A stretch of DNA of 64,000 nucleotides from Bacteroidales bacterium (GTDB lineage: Bacteria; Bacteroidota; Bacteroidia; Bacteroidales; UBA3663): contig JAFZBE010000067.1 in assembly GCA_017561935.1 (NCBI GenBank), positions 66,752-130,751 on the forward strand, written 5' to 3'. The notes beneath the pieces were generated by a model. The model was not told where the DNA came from. It saw only the letters and a list, made by a program, of their open reading frames with translations, and did not search any database. Position numbers and translations under genes: made by a program. This document shows positions 35,001-43,885 of this stretch, piece by piece; the first letter of the stretch is position 1, and each line of letters starts with the position of its first letter.

Positions 35001-35322
35001 CGCCATAGTCGGGCACGGTGAAGGAATACAGTCCGTCGTTTTCTGTAATCGGAATTTCATCACAATCGACGAAATTGAACTGTTCAAACTGATAATCTGT
35101 TCCTGGATTAAACGTAAAGTAGATGGTTTCGCCTGCTACGGCATCCATAATCGTGTTAGTGGTCAACGCATCAGGGTCTCTCCCAAGGTAAACAGGGATG
35201 TTATCACTGGGATCGTAGATCATGACAAATTGTGCCCACGCGGAGGCGGAGACAAACAGGGCGAGGAGCAGCGTCATGACTGCGCGCGCCAGGAATGAAG
35301 GGAATAATGGTTTTGTACGCAT
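32089..35322 (-). CDS. Leucine-rich-repeat surface protein with T9SS C-terminal signal
   Basis: 1077 residues from MRTKPLFPSFLARAVMTLLL; signal peptide ends near ASAWA (residue 30). A short leader domain is followed by about ten Cys-containing LRRs (NLRKLYCDYNQLYSLNL, ELRELSCSNNLLSELPM, NLAGLWCDGNQLSDLDI), as in InlJ-like proteins. Next comes a Fibrobacter-paralogue-type domain (YVDLDLPSGTLWATCNVGA, FFAWGDTEGH, WRTPSLAQFKELQDYC), then SusE/F-like or CBM-like repeats (YYLLGEFNGWDEED, YYIAGTFNNWVPEQL). The end (YDLNGLRHS, RGIYIRNGRKFIVK) is a type-A T9SS sorting signal. Likely exported and anchored at the cell surface, binding host or glycan partners. A -33 TTTTG with a weaker -7 (GATCTTTTG) lies upstream. 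Confidence 0.9.
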   Translation of the reverse strand: MRTKPLFPSFLARAVMTLLLALFVSASAWAQFVMIYDPSDNIPVYLGRDPDALTTNTIMDAVAGETIYFTFNPGTDYQFEQFNFVDCDEIPITENDGLYSFTVPDYGDGFLFIQIQVVFEYIAEPPVVEGVDITPDNFPDENFRNWLLSQTYGTDAVITDEEMAGITKIVARGLQIENLTGIEFFTQLTELDISNNPETMPLESWNRIESLDLSSNTNLRKLYCDYNQLYSLNLFANTELRELSCSNNLLSELPMSPSENLQKLTCSNNQLISLDVTGFPNLAGLWCDGNQLSDLDITNNLILELFQCENNQLEEISGLQDHSILRLFNCNDNLLTSLDVSGCPELYQLYCWNNQIKGDDMTALMNSLPERSGYCVVLDLRDGAPEQNEITNEQIAIAKAKGWSVEGKTGDDENDVVQLGNTSDHEYVDLDLPSGTLWATCNVGATNPQDIGLFFAWGDTEGHGADTSDDYSFDWNNYKWAEVLGEDSYFTKYCIDSSRGLDGFSDFKYVLDNEDDAAYVNWGEEWRTPSLAQFKELQDYCTWELDEVHGVPGYRVTGPNGNSIFLPETGWRLDEDYNPGGAYWARDDKAGDDGGAYQLAWEDSQWYETGGRCNGQCVRPVVNKPVEPTYYLLGEFNGWDEEDMIPFGDNDCTSLTATLSGKFLVKDSDGNWLGGETTDEKYTLTGSSPSVTLSSGDNKKDLNLEFPSTYMLSIQDGKLSVFGFPTGYYIAGTFNNWVPEQLTDNGDGTYTIQKELSPDTEFKFRDPNGNWYGGDTNGQGSIYTIHSSWCTDIPLTKGDAGSNFKIESGSDNLYTIILTDDNGNLKFDVQGFGFIALTDNSDNSDAIEYGVSTGNPTDVKLLGRTLYKDGGWNTLCLPFDVTISESPLVGDGVEARTLRDVSFEDGTLTLTFSDPVDVLSAGVPYIIRWNSIGANLEEPVFSSVTFSSTMMPCEVEGVVTFTGTYSPVEISSQGDNTKLYVGADNTLYYPSGAMTIGCQRAYFQLADGITAGDPADPSTPIKAFKLNFGEENGIETVHGSGFMVNGSGWYDLNGLRHSTMPTQRGIYIRNGRKFIVK

Positions 35323-35405
35323 AATATTAAGTATTAAGGTGAATAAATGGGCTTTGGATAAAAGGCAAAAGATCAAGGCAAGATGGCAATGGTAACAAAA
35401 GGGAT

Positions 35406-35443
35406 GCGATGGGCTGGAAGTTAAATCACTTCCAGTCCATCGC
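35406..35443 (-). terminator. Hairpin terminator overlapping the batE stop codon
   Basis: On the minus strand GCGATGGACTGGAAGT, loop GATTTA, ACTTCCAGCCCATCGC forms a 16-bp stem with one mismatch; CCCTTTTGTT follows. The batE stop codon (35421-35423) lies in the loop/stem start, so the last codons of the gene form one arm. Confidence 0.6.
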
Positions 35444-36182
35444 TTGGCATCCAGCCGACCTGTCCGTCAGTTAGTTCGATTTCGGACCAGCCGGAGAGGG
35501 TGCTGCGGATGCGCACCTTGAGACCTTCGTGGATGGTGAAGAGCTGCGTGCCGCTCTCGGCGGGCGAAGCGCGGACGATGACCGAGGGTGTCATGACGAT
35601 GGCATAGTCGCGCTGCTGGATGTGGTCGCGCTGTGCCCCTGCATAATGGATGCAGACGAGGCTGATGATGATGGCAAGCAGGGCTCCGTAGAAGCCGAGC
35701 TTGCGGCGACTGGTGCGGTGGGAGAAGAAATAGGTGCCGCAACCTGCGATGAAGAGCAGGAAGAAGATGATGGCGAGGGTTCCCCACGTGTCGCACGAGA
35801 AGCTGTCGCGTATGCTGTTGCTCCACGTCACGAAGAACATGGGCTCGATGGCCTCGATCTTATCGACACATTGCAGACGTGCCAGTTCGATATTCTCGCG
35901 GGCATCGACATTCGACGGGTCGTAGAGCAGGCAGCGCTCGTAGTTGAGAATGGACTTGGGATAGTTCTTCTGCTTGTAGTAGGCATTGCCGAGGTTGTAG
36001 AACAGCTCGGGATTGACGCCATACTGCGTGGCTATCTGCTCGTAGGCTTCGATGCTTCGCTGATACTGTGCCGAATCATAGGCTGCTGCCGCCGTGCTGA
36101 GCAGATCCTGCTGGGCATAGGTGCGCTCACTCGCAAAAGAAACGAGTACAAGGCTTATCAGGGCTAAGATATATTTGTTCAT
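35421..36182 (-). CDS. batE: Aerotolerance protein BatE (TPR and SH3-like)
   Basis: 253 residues from MNKYILALISLVLVSFASERTYA (signal peptide). TPR units at about 25-105 (PELFYNLGNAYYKQKNYPKSILNYERCLLYDP), two membrane helices around 130-185, and a C-terminal SH3-like domain (VIVRASPAESGTQLFTIHEGLKVRI, GWSEIELTDGQVGWM). The bat operon was named from oxygen-tolerance phenotypes in Bacteroides; the molecular role is not established. The start overlaps nothing; the upstream ATG in frame is 15 nt earlier and gives no better signal peptide. Last gene of the operon. Confidence 0.9.
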   Translation of the reverse strand: MNKYILALISLVLVSFASERTYAQQDLLSTAAAAYDSAQYQRSIEAYEQIATQYGVNPELFYNLGNAYYKQKNYPKSILNYERCLLYDPSNVDARENIELARLQCVDKIEAIEPMFFVTWSNSIRDSFSCDTWGTLAIIFFLLFIAGCGTYFFSHRTSRRKLGFYGALLAIIISLVCIHYAGAQRDHIQQRDYAIVMTPSVIVRASPAESGTQLFTIHEGLKVRIRSTLSGWSEIELTDGQVGWMPSDGLEVI

Positions 36183-36193
36183 GATAATCACAA

Positions 36194-38071
36194 TCATTTC
36201 TTGATTTCAGATTCGAGACGATCGATGACCTTCGAGGTCTTCTTGTAGAGCACATCCATGGCCTGTGAGTCGGTGGAGGGTGCATAACGCGCAAACTGGC
36301 AGGTGTCGAGCACCTCCTTCACCTCGTGGATGGTCTCGGGACGCACGCTGTGACGCTCGAGCATCTCAGAAACGGTGTCCTGCGTGAGGTCGCTGAGCGG
36401 GATGCGCAGCTTGTCGCACACATAACCGAGGATGGCCTTGTGGATGGCTTCGTAAAACGTGTTCTCGTCCTTGGCTGTGAGCGCACGCTTGGCTGCCTTG
36501 AGGCGACGTTCGGCCACCTTGCCTGCGCGACGTGTACGCATACCGGCGATGTCGGCCATGCGACGGATGCGGCGACGATAAATGAACGCAAGGATGACAA
36601 AGGCGAGGAACGGGATGAGGAAGAACATCCAATAGGCGAGAGAACCGAAGAACGGCTTGAGAGGTTCGGGCTTGCCGGTCTCGGCATTGATGCGACCGAG
36701 ATCGAGACGGTCGGCATCGATGTTGTGGAGGTAACGGATGTCGTTGCCGAGCACGCGGATGCGCTCCTGGTTGGTGCCGGTGAAGTCAACGGCTCCACCG
36801 CCATTCGAACCACCATCGTCGGGACCCTTCTCGACTTCGAGCGTATAGGAATCGGTGCGCAAGGTCTTGTACTGTCCGCTCTTGATATCGAAGTAACCGA
36901 ATTCGAGCGCGGGGATCTCGAACTTGCCGGCATGACGCGGGATGACAGTGTATTCGATGGTCTTCTTGCCCGACACGCCCGATGAGGTGGCACGTGTGCT
37001 GAGATCGACCTTCGGGTCGAACACCTCGAAATCGGTGGGGAACTCGGGCTGGGGCTCCTTGACGTACTTAAGGTTGCCCACTCCGTCGATGGTGATGCGA
37101 TAGATGACGGCATCGTTGGTGCGCACCTGGCTGGCCGTGAGTTCGCTCTTGATGTTGAAGTTGCCCACCGCATTCATATAGGAGGCTGGCTTGCCGGCCG
37201 GCAGGGACTTGACATTGACCTTGCGGGGCGACGAACGGAGAGGCACAGCGACATTCTCGGTGTATTCCATCGGCCAATCGAAGAAGCCGCCCGTGCGACG
37301 GGTGGTGACGATGGCCACATTGGCTGTCAATGTGGCAGCAGGGATGGTGAGTTCGCCCGAACGCGAGGGGAAGAGCAACCACTTGACGAGCGGATACATC
37401 TGATAGTTGGCACCATTGAAATGCTCGAGGCTGGCCTGCGCGTTGTCGTTGTCCATATCCTGCACGGTGAAGCCCTCGAAGTCGGGCAGCTTGACATCGG
37501 AAGGATTGCCCATCTGGGTGTTGCGCCAATAGAGCTTCAAGGTGGCCACGATGGCCTCACCCTCGTAGGCCGATGTCTTGCTGAGGTCGAGCACGAGATG
37601 CACATCGTCCTTGTTGAACTTGGCCTGTGCCCCACCCTGCTGGCTGCGTGCGCTGGCACTACTGCCCGAGCCGGAGGTCTGCTCGTCGGCGGGAAGAACC
37701 TTGACCTGCACGCTGTTGGAGGTGTAGGTCTCGCCATCGACCTTGATGGTGGCGGCCGGCAGGGTGAACGTGCCCTCCTTGGTGGCCGAAAGGACGTAGG
37801 AGAACGTGGTCCGCACCTCGGAGCTCATCTGACCGTTGACGATGCTGGTGCTCGACGAAGAGCTCGTGGTGGGACCATAGAGCACGTCGAAGCCGCTGTC
37901 GCTGAGATCGACGGAGATGCCCGATGCCCGCGCAGTTACGGTATATTCCAGACGGAACTGCTGACCGACAGCGACGCTGCCGGGTGCCTTGGCGCGAAAC
38001 GTCGTTTCGGCCCACGCCATCGCCGTGGTCAGAAAGGTGAGAATGAGAGTGAATAGGAATTTGCGTCTCAT
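36194..38071 (-). CDS. batD: BatD-like protein
   Basis: 625 residues. Signal peptide (about 1-20, ending AMAWA), then repeated beta-sandwich domains in the periplasm (FRAKAPGSVAVGQQFRLEYTV, VHLVLDLSKTSAYEGEAIVATLKLYW, IKSELTASQVRTNDAVIYRITIDG), one membrane helix at about 480-500 (YWMFFLIPFLAFVILAFIY) and a cytoplasmic helical tail. This is the BatD (oxygen tolerance) architecture. Role unknown; it probably works with the VWA proteins encoded just upstream in transcription order. Confidence 0.92.
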   Translation of the reverse strand: MRRKFLFTLILTFLTTAMAWAETTFRAKAPGSVAVGQQFRLEYTVTARASGISVDLSDSGFDVLYGPTTSSSSSTSIVNGQMSSEVRTTFSYVLSATKEGTFTLPAATIKVDGETYTSNSVQVKVLPADEQTSGSGSSASARSQQGGAQAKFNKDDVHLVLDLSKTSAYEGEAIVATLKLYWRNTQMGNPSDVKLPDFEGFTVQDMDNDNAQASLEHFNGANYQMYPLVKWLLFPSRSGELTIPAATLTANVAIVTTRRTGGFFDWPMEYTENVAVPLRSSPRKVNVKSLPAGKPASYMNAVGNFNIKSELTASQVRTNDAVIYRITIDGVGNLKYVKEPQPEFPTDFEVFDPKVDLSTRATSSGVSGKKTIEYTVIPRHAGKFEIPALEFGYFDIKSGQYKTLRTDSYTLEVEKGPDDGGSNGGGAVDFTGTNQERIRVLGNDIRYLHNIDADRLDLGRINAETGKPEPLKPFFGSLAYWMFFLIPFLAFVILAFIYRRRIRRMADIAGMRTRRAGKVAERRLKAAKRALTAKDENTFYEAIHKAILGYVCDKLRIPLSDLTQDTVSEMLERHSVRPETIHEVKEVLDTCQFARYAPSTDSQAMDVLYKKTSKVIDRLESEIKK

Positions 38072-38092
38072 TATAGTGGGAATTATTGTTTT

Positions 38093-39829
38093 TTACCAAT
38101 CTTTATTGGTCTTGCGGCGCTTCATCTGCTGCATCTGATGCTGCTTGACCTTCTCCTGGGTATCCTGCTCGTCGCGGTTGTTGGCGTTGAGGATGGCCTC
38201 GGCCTGATCCTGGCTCATCTGATTCTGTGGAGGTTGCTGCTGATCCTGTTGTTGCTGGTCCTGCTGCTGGGGCTGTTCCTGCTGTGGATTCTGCTGCTGT
38301 TGCTGCTGCTCCTGTTGTTGCTGCTGTTGCTGCTGCTCCTGATCCTGGTCTTCGTTCTGCTGTTGCTGCAGAAGCTTCTTGGCCAAAAGGAGGTTGTAGC
38401 GGGCTTCATCGTCGAGCGGATTGTTGCGCAATGCACGCTTGAAGAAGCTGATGGCCTGTTCGTACTGCTGACCAAGCATGCAGATGTCGCCAGCGTTGAA
38501 TGCGGCCAACGATGCCAAGCGATGGTTGTCTCCGCGTTCGGCGCTCTGGATGACCTTGCCGTAGAACGACATGGCATCCTGTATCTTCTCGGGCTCCTGT
38601 TGCTGGAGGAGGGCATTGGCCAGGTTGTACTGCGAAACGGAGTCGGTGGGCATCTGCTCCTGTGCACGACGATACTGCATCTCGGCATCGTGCCAGAGGC
38701 TGTCGTGATAGAAGGTGTTGCCCTCGCGTGTAGCCGAACGTGCCTTGCGTGCCGACTGTGCGGAAGCGGGGTCGAACATCATCATGCAAAGACCGACGAG
38801 TGCGAAGATGCGGATCTTCTGAATTAGGGCATTGGCTTTGTCGAGGAGGAACATATCGATGAGAAGAAGGATGAGTGCAATGACGAGGAAGGGCATGAAC
38901 TTGTCGTCGTAATCGGCATAGACATGGCTCTCGAGCTCGGTGGTCTTGAGCTGGCCGAGGCTCTCGGTGAGCGTCTGCACAGCCGAATTGGTATTGTCGG
39001 CATGGGCATAGATGCCCTGACCTGCGGCTGCGATGGCCTGTGCCATCTGCTCGTCGAGACGCGTGGTGACGGGGTTGCCCGAAGCATCCTTGCGATAGGA
39101 ACCAGGGCGACCGGAATCGTCAGGGACGAGGGCACCTTGCGTCGAACCGATGCCGATGACATTGGTGTGAATGCCCTTGGCCAACGCATTGGCGGCTGCA
39201 CCCTGTGCGTCGTCCTCATGGTTTTCACCATCGGTGATGAGCACAATAGCTTTCTCAGAAGCCTCGTTGGGCGTGAAGCTGCGCACTGCTAAGTTGATGG
39301 CGGCACCGATGGCCGTACCCTGGAGCGACACCATGCGCGGGTCGATGCTCTGGAGGAACATCTTGGCCGACACGAAGTCGTTGGTGATGGGGAGCTGGGT
39401 ATATGCCTCGCCTGCAAAGACGATAAGACCCACCTGGTCGTTGTCGAGATTATCGACGAGGCGCGACAGCAGGCGCTTGGCCCTTTCGAGGCGATTGGGT
39501 TGGATATCCTCGGCCAACATGGAGTTGGAGATATCGAGGCAAACCATCACCTCGATGCCCTCCTTCTTGACGGTCTCGAGCTTGGAGCCGAACTGCGGAC
39601 GGGCGGCTGCGATGATCAGGCAGACAAGCGCCAACATCTCGATGGCGAACTTGACGCGCAGCTTGCCTTCGCTGACGCCCTTCATCAAGGGGCGCAGCAG
39701 GCGCAGGTCGCCAAACCGACGCAAGGCCTTGTGACTGCCCATGCGGCTCACGAGGAAGAGCACCACGAGAGCAACGACCACGATCAGCAGCCAGAGGATA
39801 TTGGGATTGGCAAAACGAAAGTTATCCAT
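38093..39829 (-). CDS. Fused BatB (VWA) - BatC (TPR) protein
   Basis: 578 residues. Residues 1 to about 335 are BatB: membrane helices at about 11-27 and 62-76, a VWA domain with MIDAS D99-I-S101-N-S103, LITDGENHEDD, and a closing helix (FLVIALILLLIDMFLL). Then about 350-480 is BatC-like: a second hydrophobic segment and TPRs (VSQYNLANALLQQQEPEKIQDAM, LAAFNAGDICMLGQQYEQAISFFKRAL). Residues about 490-545 are very Gln-rich (runs of Q, NPQQEQPQQQ), followed by a charged tail. BatB and BatC are more often separate genes. Reading frame is continuous, so this is a true fusion. Confidence 0.9.
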   Translation of the reverse strand: MDNFRFANPNILWLLIVVVALVVLFLVSRMGSHKALRRFGDLRLLRPLMKGVSEGKLRVKFAIEMLALVCLIIAAARPQFGSKLETVKKEGIEVMVCLDISNSMLAEDIQPNRLERAKRLLSRLVDNLDNDQVGLIVFAGEAYTQLPITNDFVSAKMFLQSIDPRMVSLQGTAIGAAINLAVRSFTPNEASEKAIVLITDGENHEDDAQGAAANALAKGIHTNVIGIGSTQGALVPDDSGRPGSYRKDASGNPVTTRLDEQMAQAIAAAGQGIYAHADNTNSAVQTLTESLGQLKTTELESHVYADYDDKFMPFLVIALILLLIDMFLLDKANALIQKIRIFALVGLCMMMFDPASAQSARKARSATREGNTFYHDSLWHDAEMQYRRAQEQMPTDSVSQYNLANALLQQQEPEKIQDAMSFYGKVIQSAERGDNHRLASLAAFNAGDICMLGQQYEQAISFFKRALRNNPLDDEARYNLLLAKKLLQQQQNEDQDQEQQQQQQQQEQQQQQQNPQQEQPQQQDQQQQDQQQPPQNQMSQDQAEAILNANNRDEQDTQEKVKQHQMQQMKRRKTNKDW

Positions 39830-39832
39830 TGC

Positions 39833-40825
39833 TTACGGTATATTGCGAAGTACAGTATTGCGAAGTATGACATGCAGGAGCAGCAGCGCGATGGCGGCCA
39901 ATGCGAAGGGAAGGAACTCCTCCTCCTTGCGCGAAAACTCACGCACCGACATCTTGGTCTTCTCCATCTTGTCGATCTCGTCGAAAATCTCGGCCAACGA
40001 ATTCTTGTTGGTGGCACGGAAATAGCGGCCACCCGTGAACTGTGCCATCGTCTTGAGCGTCTCCTCGTCGATGTCGGCCTTGACCTTCTGGCGAACAGGA
40101 CGACCGAAGGGATCGTAGCCTACCGTGGTCTCGAACTCGCCCTTCGAACCCACGCCGATGGTATAGAGACGTACGCCCATGGCATGAGCCACCTGTGCGG
40201 CATCCTTCGGCGACACATCGCCCGAGTTGTTGGAGCCATCGGTGAGGAGGATGATGACCTTCGACTTGGCCTGACCCGAACGAATGCGGTTGACCGCCGT
40301 GACAAGACCATCGCCAATGGCCGTGGAACCGCCATCGATGAGGTCGAACGTCACCGAGTTGATCATGTTGGCCACCACGGCATGGTCGCTGGTCATCGGG
40401 CACATGGTGTAGGATTCGCTGCCGAAGAGCACCAGGCCGATGTTGTCGTTGGGACGACCTGCCACGAAGCGCGAAGCCACCTCCTTGGATGCCTCCAGTC
40501 GGTCGGGACGGAAGTCCTCGAAGTGCATCGAGTTGGACACGTCGAGCGAAAGGACGATGTCGATGCCCTCGGTATTGGACTGGCTCCAGCTATCGGAACT
40601 CTGCGGACGCGCCAATGCCACGATGGTCAGGGCGGCAGCACCACAGAGCAACGCGAAGTTGACATGACGCAGATACTCCTTCCACGAACGGGGTAGCTTC
40701 TGGAACGCACTAGTCGAGGAGACCTGCAGGGATGCCTGGGCCTCGGACTGCTTCCAAATGTACCACGCGATGGCGGGTATCAGCAATATCAATAGGAATA
40801 AATATCCTGGATTTGCAAACTGCAT
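39833..40825 (-). CDS. batA: BatA-like VWA protein
   Basis: 330 residues. Helices at about 8-24 and 57-72, VWA domain with MIDAS D95-V-S97-N-S99 (SLDVSNSMHFEDF), IILLTDGSNNSGDVSP, and a final helix (FLPFALAAIALLLLHVIL). The VWA domain faces the periplasm and probably binds partner proteins through a metal ion. It precedes the BatB-BatC fusion by 3 nt. Confidence 0.92.
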   Translation of the reverse strand: MQFANPGYLFLLILLIPAIAWYIWKQSEAQASLQVSSTSAFQKLPRSWKEYLRHVNFALLCGAAALTIVALARPQSSDSWSQSNTEGIDIVLSLDVSNSMHFEDFRPDRLEASKEVASRFVAGRPNDNIGLVLFGSESYTMCPMTSDHAVVANMINSVTFDLIDGGSTAIGDGLVTAVNRIRSGQAKSKVIILLTDGSNNSGDVSPKDAAQVAHAMGVRLYTIGVGSKGEFETTVGYDPFGRPVRQKVKADIDEETLKTMAQFTGGRYFRATNKNSLAEIFDEIDKMEKTKMSVREFSRKEEEFLPFALAAIALLLLHVILRNTVLRNIP

Positions 40826-40850
40826 CTTTTTTTAAAGGGTATTGAAGGGA

Positions 40851-41894
40851 TTACTGTTCCTTATACACTGTTCCGGCTTCGGCCTCGGAGCCTTCGGCTG
40901 CTTCCTTTTCGGGGCTTTCGATCTCTTCCTTCTTGGTCTGTTCGACAAACATCCGGGAGTTGACGAACGAAAGCTGGTTCTCGTCGGCGAAGGGATGATA
41001 CTTGGCGAACTTCACAAGGTCGGCGATGGAAAGTATCTGCTTGAGGTTGGCAAGCGATGCCTTCTGGCTCTCGGCAAGTTCATAAAGCTCGTCGAGGATC
41101 TCGTCGGAGGTCTTCTCCATGGCAGGCACGCCGAAACGGGCCTCAATATACTGGCGAAGAATCTCGGTGAGCTCGGTGTGGAACTCCTTGTCGCGACCAT
41201 TCTGCCAAAGCTTCTTCCCAGCTAGGTTGTCGAGCGCCTCCATGGCAATGACATGCGGTGGGCGCGGCTTGACCTTGGGAACCACAACGGGAGCGTTCTT
41301 CTTGTGCCTCTTGTAATACTGCCATCCGAACCACGCTGCTACAAGCAATGCCAGGACGATGTGCGGGATGAGGAAATACCAGATGTAGTCCATGAAGACG
41401 AACTCGGGAGCCTCGACATCCTTGATGCCCACAAACTTCTGCGGATCGACCTCGACGCTTTCGAAGGGGACAAAGACCTTGAGAGCAAGGACATTGGTGC
41501 GAAGCGTGTCGCCCGACTGAGCCACGAATTCGAAAGGAGGAATATAGAATGTGGCCGAATCGAAGACGAACACGGTGAGATCCTCACGAAGGGTCACGTA
41601 GCCGCTCTCATGCTGCAAGGTATCGATGGAGATGGGCTTGAACGTATCGAGCTCAAGCAGATACTGCGCCGAATCATCGTAGGCCACAATGCCGCCACGA
41701 CTGAGCACATCCTGCGGGAAAATGATCTGCTGTCCCTCGGGCACGATGGCCTGCAGATGAAACGTCATCGGGCAACCGAAGGTGACGTAGGTCGAGTCCA
41801 TCTCGACACTTACCTTGGGCTGCTGCGAGTGACCGGCTGCGGCATTGCCGAGGAGGCAGAAAACAAGGGCGGCTGTTTTGAATATCCGATTCAT
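40851..41894 (-). CDS. Bat-operon membrane protein of unknown function
   Basis: 347 residues. Signal peptide (about 1-23), a beta-rich periplasmic region (KVSVEMDSTYVTFGCPMTFHLQA, VTLREDLTVFVFDSATFYIPPFEFVA), one helix at about 172-192 (YIWYFLIPHIVLALLVAAWFG) and a cytoplasmic helical part (HVIAMEALDNLAGKKLWQNG, ILRQYIEARFGV). This arrangement is usual for the gene between the DUF58 gene and batA in Bacteroidota. Function unknown. Confidence 0.88.
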   Translation of the reverse strand: MNRIFKTAALVFCLLGNAAAGHSQQPKVSVEMDSTYVTFGCPMTFHLQAIVPEGQQIIFPQDVLSRGGIVAYDDSAQYLLELDTFKPISIDTLQHESGYVTLREDLTVFVFDSATFYIPPFEFVAQSGDTLRTNVLALKVFVPFESVEVDPQKFVGIKDVEAPEFVFMDYIWYFLIPHIVLALLVAAWFGWQYYKRHKKNAPVVVPKVKPRPPHVIAMEALDNLAGKKLWQNGRDKEFHTELTEILRQYIEARFGVPAMEKTSDEILDELYELAESQKASLANLKQILSIADLVKFAKYHPFADENQLSFVNSRMFVEQTKKEEIESPEKEAAEGSEAEAGTVYKEQ

Positions 41895-41909
41895 TATACT
41901 AAAAATATA

Positions 41910-42779
41910 TTAGCTGCGACGCTTGAAGAGGGAAAGGAGTGCGGGAACGAAATCCTCGTCGGTACGGATCGACACACTATCGACACGGGAATGCAGGAAG
42001 GCATCCTGCATCTGCTCCTGCGTCTTTGCCCACCATTCGGCATAGGCCTGACGCACACGGCGCGAGCTGGTATCGACCCAACGCTCGGCACCCGTCTCGG
42101 CATCGCGCACCTTCATCAGACCCACATCGGGAAGCTCGGTCTCGCGAGGGTCATAGACCTGGATGGCGATGACATCGTGCTTCGAGCTGGCAATCTGGAA
42201 CGACTGCTTGTAGGACCTGGGGTCGAAGAAGTCGCTGATGATGATGGTGGTGCAGCGTTTCTTCTGGGCATTCGAGACATACTGGATGGCACGATTGATG
42301 TCGGTGCCGCGCTGTACGGGCTCGAACTTGAGCATCTCGGAGATGATGGCGAGCACGTGCTTCTTGCCCTTCTGCGGAGGGATGTATTTCTCGATACGGT
42401 CGGAGAAGAAGATAACGCCGATCTTATCGTTGTTCTGAATGCCCGACATGGCCAAGGTGGCGGCAATCTGCGTGATCTGTTCCTGCTTGGTCTGCGTGGC
42501 GGTACCGAACTCGCGGCTTCCGCTCACGTCGATCATCAGCATGATGGTCAGTTCGCGTTCCTCCTCGTAGATCTTGATGTGGGGCTTGTTCTGGCGTGCG
42601 GTGACGTTCCAGTCGATGTCGCGGACATCGTCGCCATACTGGTACTCGCGCACCTCGGCAAACGACATGCCGTGACCCTTGAACGCCGTCTTGTAAGAAC
42701 CTGCAAAGATGTTGGCGCTCAAGCCTCGCGACTTGATCTCGATTTGTCGAACTTTCTTGATTAACTCGGTTGTTTCCAT
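41910..42779 (-). CDS. DUF58-domain protein (VWA-like)
   Basis: 289 residues, no signal peptide. The DUF58 signature GMSFAEVREYQYGDDVRDIDWNVTAR is clear, followed by a VWA-like fold with MLMIDVSGSREFGT (MIDAS D-x-S-x-S) and TIIISDFFDPRSYK. Typically the cytoplasmic partner of the MoxR ATPase and of membrane VWA proteins. It lies 6 nt after moxR. Confidence 0.92.
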   Translation of the reverse strand: METTELIKKVRQIEIKSRGLSANIFAGSYKTAFKGHGMSFAEVREYQYGDDVRDIDWNVTARQNKPHIKIYEEERELTIMLMIDVSGSREFGTATQTKQEQITQIAATLAMSGIQNNDKIGVIFFSDRIEKYIPPQKGKKHVLAIISEMLKFEPVQRGTDINRAIQYVSNAQKKRCTTIIISDFFDPRSYKQSFQIASSKHDVIAIQVYDPRETELPDVGLMKVRDAETGAERWVDTSSRRVRQAYAEWWAKTQEQMQDAFLHSRVDSVSIRTDEDFVPALLSLFKRRS

Positions 42780-42785
42780 AAAGGA

Positions 42786-43778
42786 TTAGGGCACTTCGAC
42801 CTTGTTGAGGATTTCGGCAATAACTTCCTCGGTGGTGAGGTTGTTGGCTTCGGCCTCGTAGGACAGGCCGATGCGATGGCGCATGACATCGGGGCACATG
42901 GCGCGCACATCCTCGGGGATGACGTAGCCGCGATGCTTGAGGAATGCGTAAGCACGAGCTGCAAGGGCGAGGTTGATGGATGCACGTGGCGAAGCTCCGT
43001 AGGCAATCATGTCCTTGAGCGACTCCATGCCGTAGGTCTCGGGATAACGGGTGGCGAAGACGATGTCGATGATGTACTTCTGGATTTTCTCGTCAATATA
43101 TACCTGCTTGACAACCTTGCGGGCCTCGAGAATCTCAGCGCTGCTCATCACGGGAGCGATGTCGGTCTTCATGCCGATGAGGTGGTTGGCTACAATCTTC
43201 ATCTCCTCCTCCTTCTTGGGATAGTCGATTTTGACCTTGAGCATAAAACGGTCGCACTGTGCCTCGGGAAGCGGATAGGTGCCCTCCTGCTCGATGGGGT
43301 TCTGGGTAGCCATCACGAGGAAGGGACGGTCGAGCTTGAAGGTTTCCGAACCGATGGTCACCTGGTGCTCCTGCATGGCTTCAAGGAGTGCTGACTGCAC
43401 CTTGGCGGGAGCACGGTTGATTTCGTCGGCGAGGACGAAGTTGGCGAAGATCGGGCCCTTCTTCACGGCGAACTGCTCGTTCTTCTGCGAATAGACCATC
43501 GTACCGATGACGTCGGCTGGCAGCAGGTCGGGAGTGAACTGGATGCGGCTGTACTTGGCTTCAATAAGCTGGGCAAGGGTCTTGATGGCAAGGGTCTTGG
43601 CCAAGCCCGGCACGCCCTCGAGAAGGATATGGCCATCGGCCAACAATCCGATCAGCAACGATTCGACAAGATGCTTCTGTCCTACAATGACCTGATCCAT
43701 ACCCTGGGTCAGGACGCCCACAAAGGCGCTTTTGCTCTCAATGAGCTCGTTAAGCTCACGAATGTCAACTCTTTCCAT
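42786..43778 (-). CDS. MoxR-family AAA+ ATPase
   Basis: 330 residues. Walker A GVPGLAKT (55-62), Walker B with FVLADEINRAPAKVQSALLEAMQE, sensor 1 MATQNPIEQEGTYPLPEAQCDRF and sensor 2 SPRASINLALAARA. MoxR ATPases act as chaperones that mature VWA-protein complexes. First gene of the bat operon, with its own promoter about 108 nt upstream. Confidence 0.95.
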   Translation of the reverse strand: MERVDIRELNELIESKSAFVGVLTQGMDQVIVGQKHLVESLLIGLLADGHILLEGVPGLAKTLAIKTLAQLIEAKYSRIQFTPDLLPADVIGTMVYSQKNEQFAVKKGPIFANFVLADEINRAPAKVQSALLEAMQEHQVTIGSETFKLDRPFLVMATQNPIEQEGTYPLPEAQCDRFMLKVKIDYPKKEEEMKIVANHLIGMKTDIAPVMSSAEILEARKVVKQVYIDEKIQKYIIDIVFATRYPETYGMESLKDMIAYGASPRASINLALAARAYAFLKHRGYVIPEDVRAMCPDVMRHRIGLSYEAEANNLTTEEVIAEILNKVEVP

Positions 43779-43885
43779 TTTTGTTTATCTTTGTTACTTT
43801 TGAATTATTTTCATCCTTTGAAGAACACGGCTGAAAACGTGCATTTCTTCCCCCTTTTAGGGGGAAAAAGCCATTAAATCGGGTG

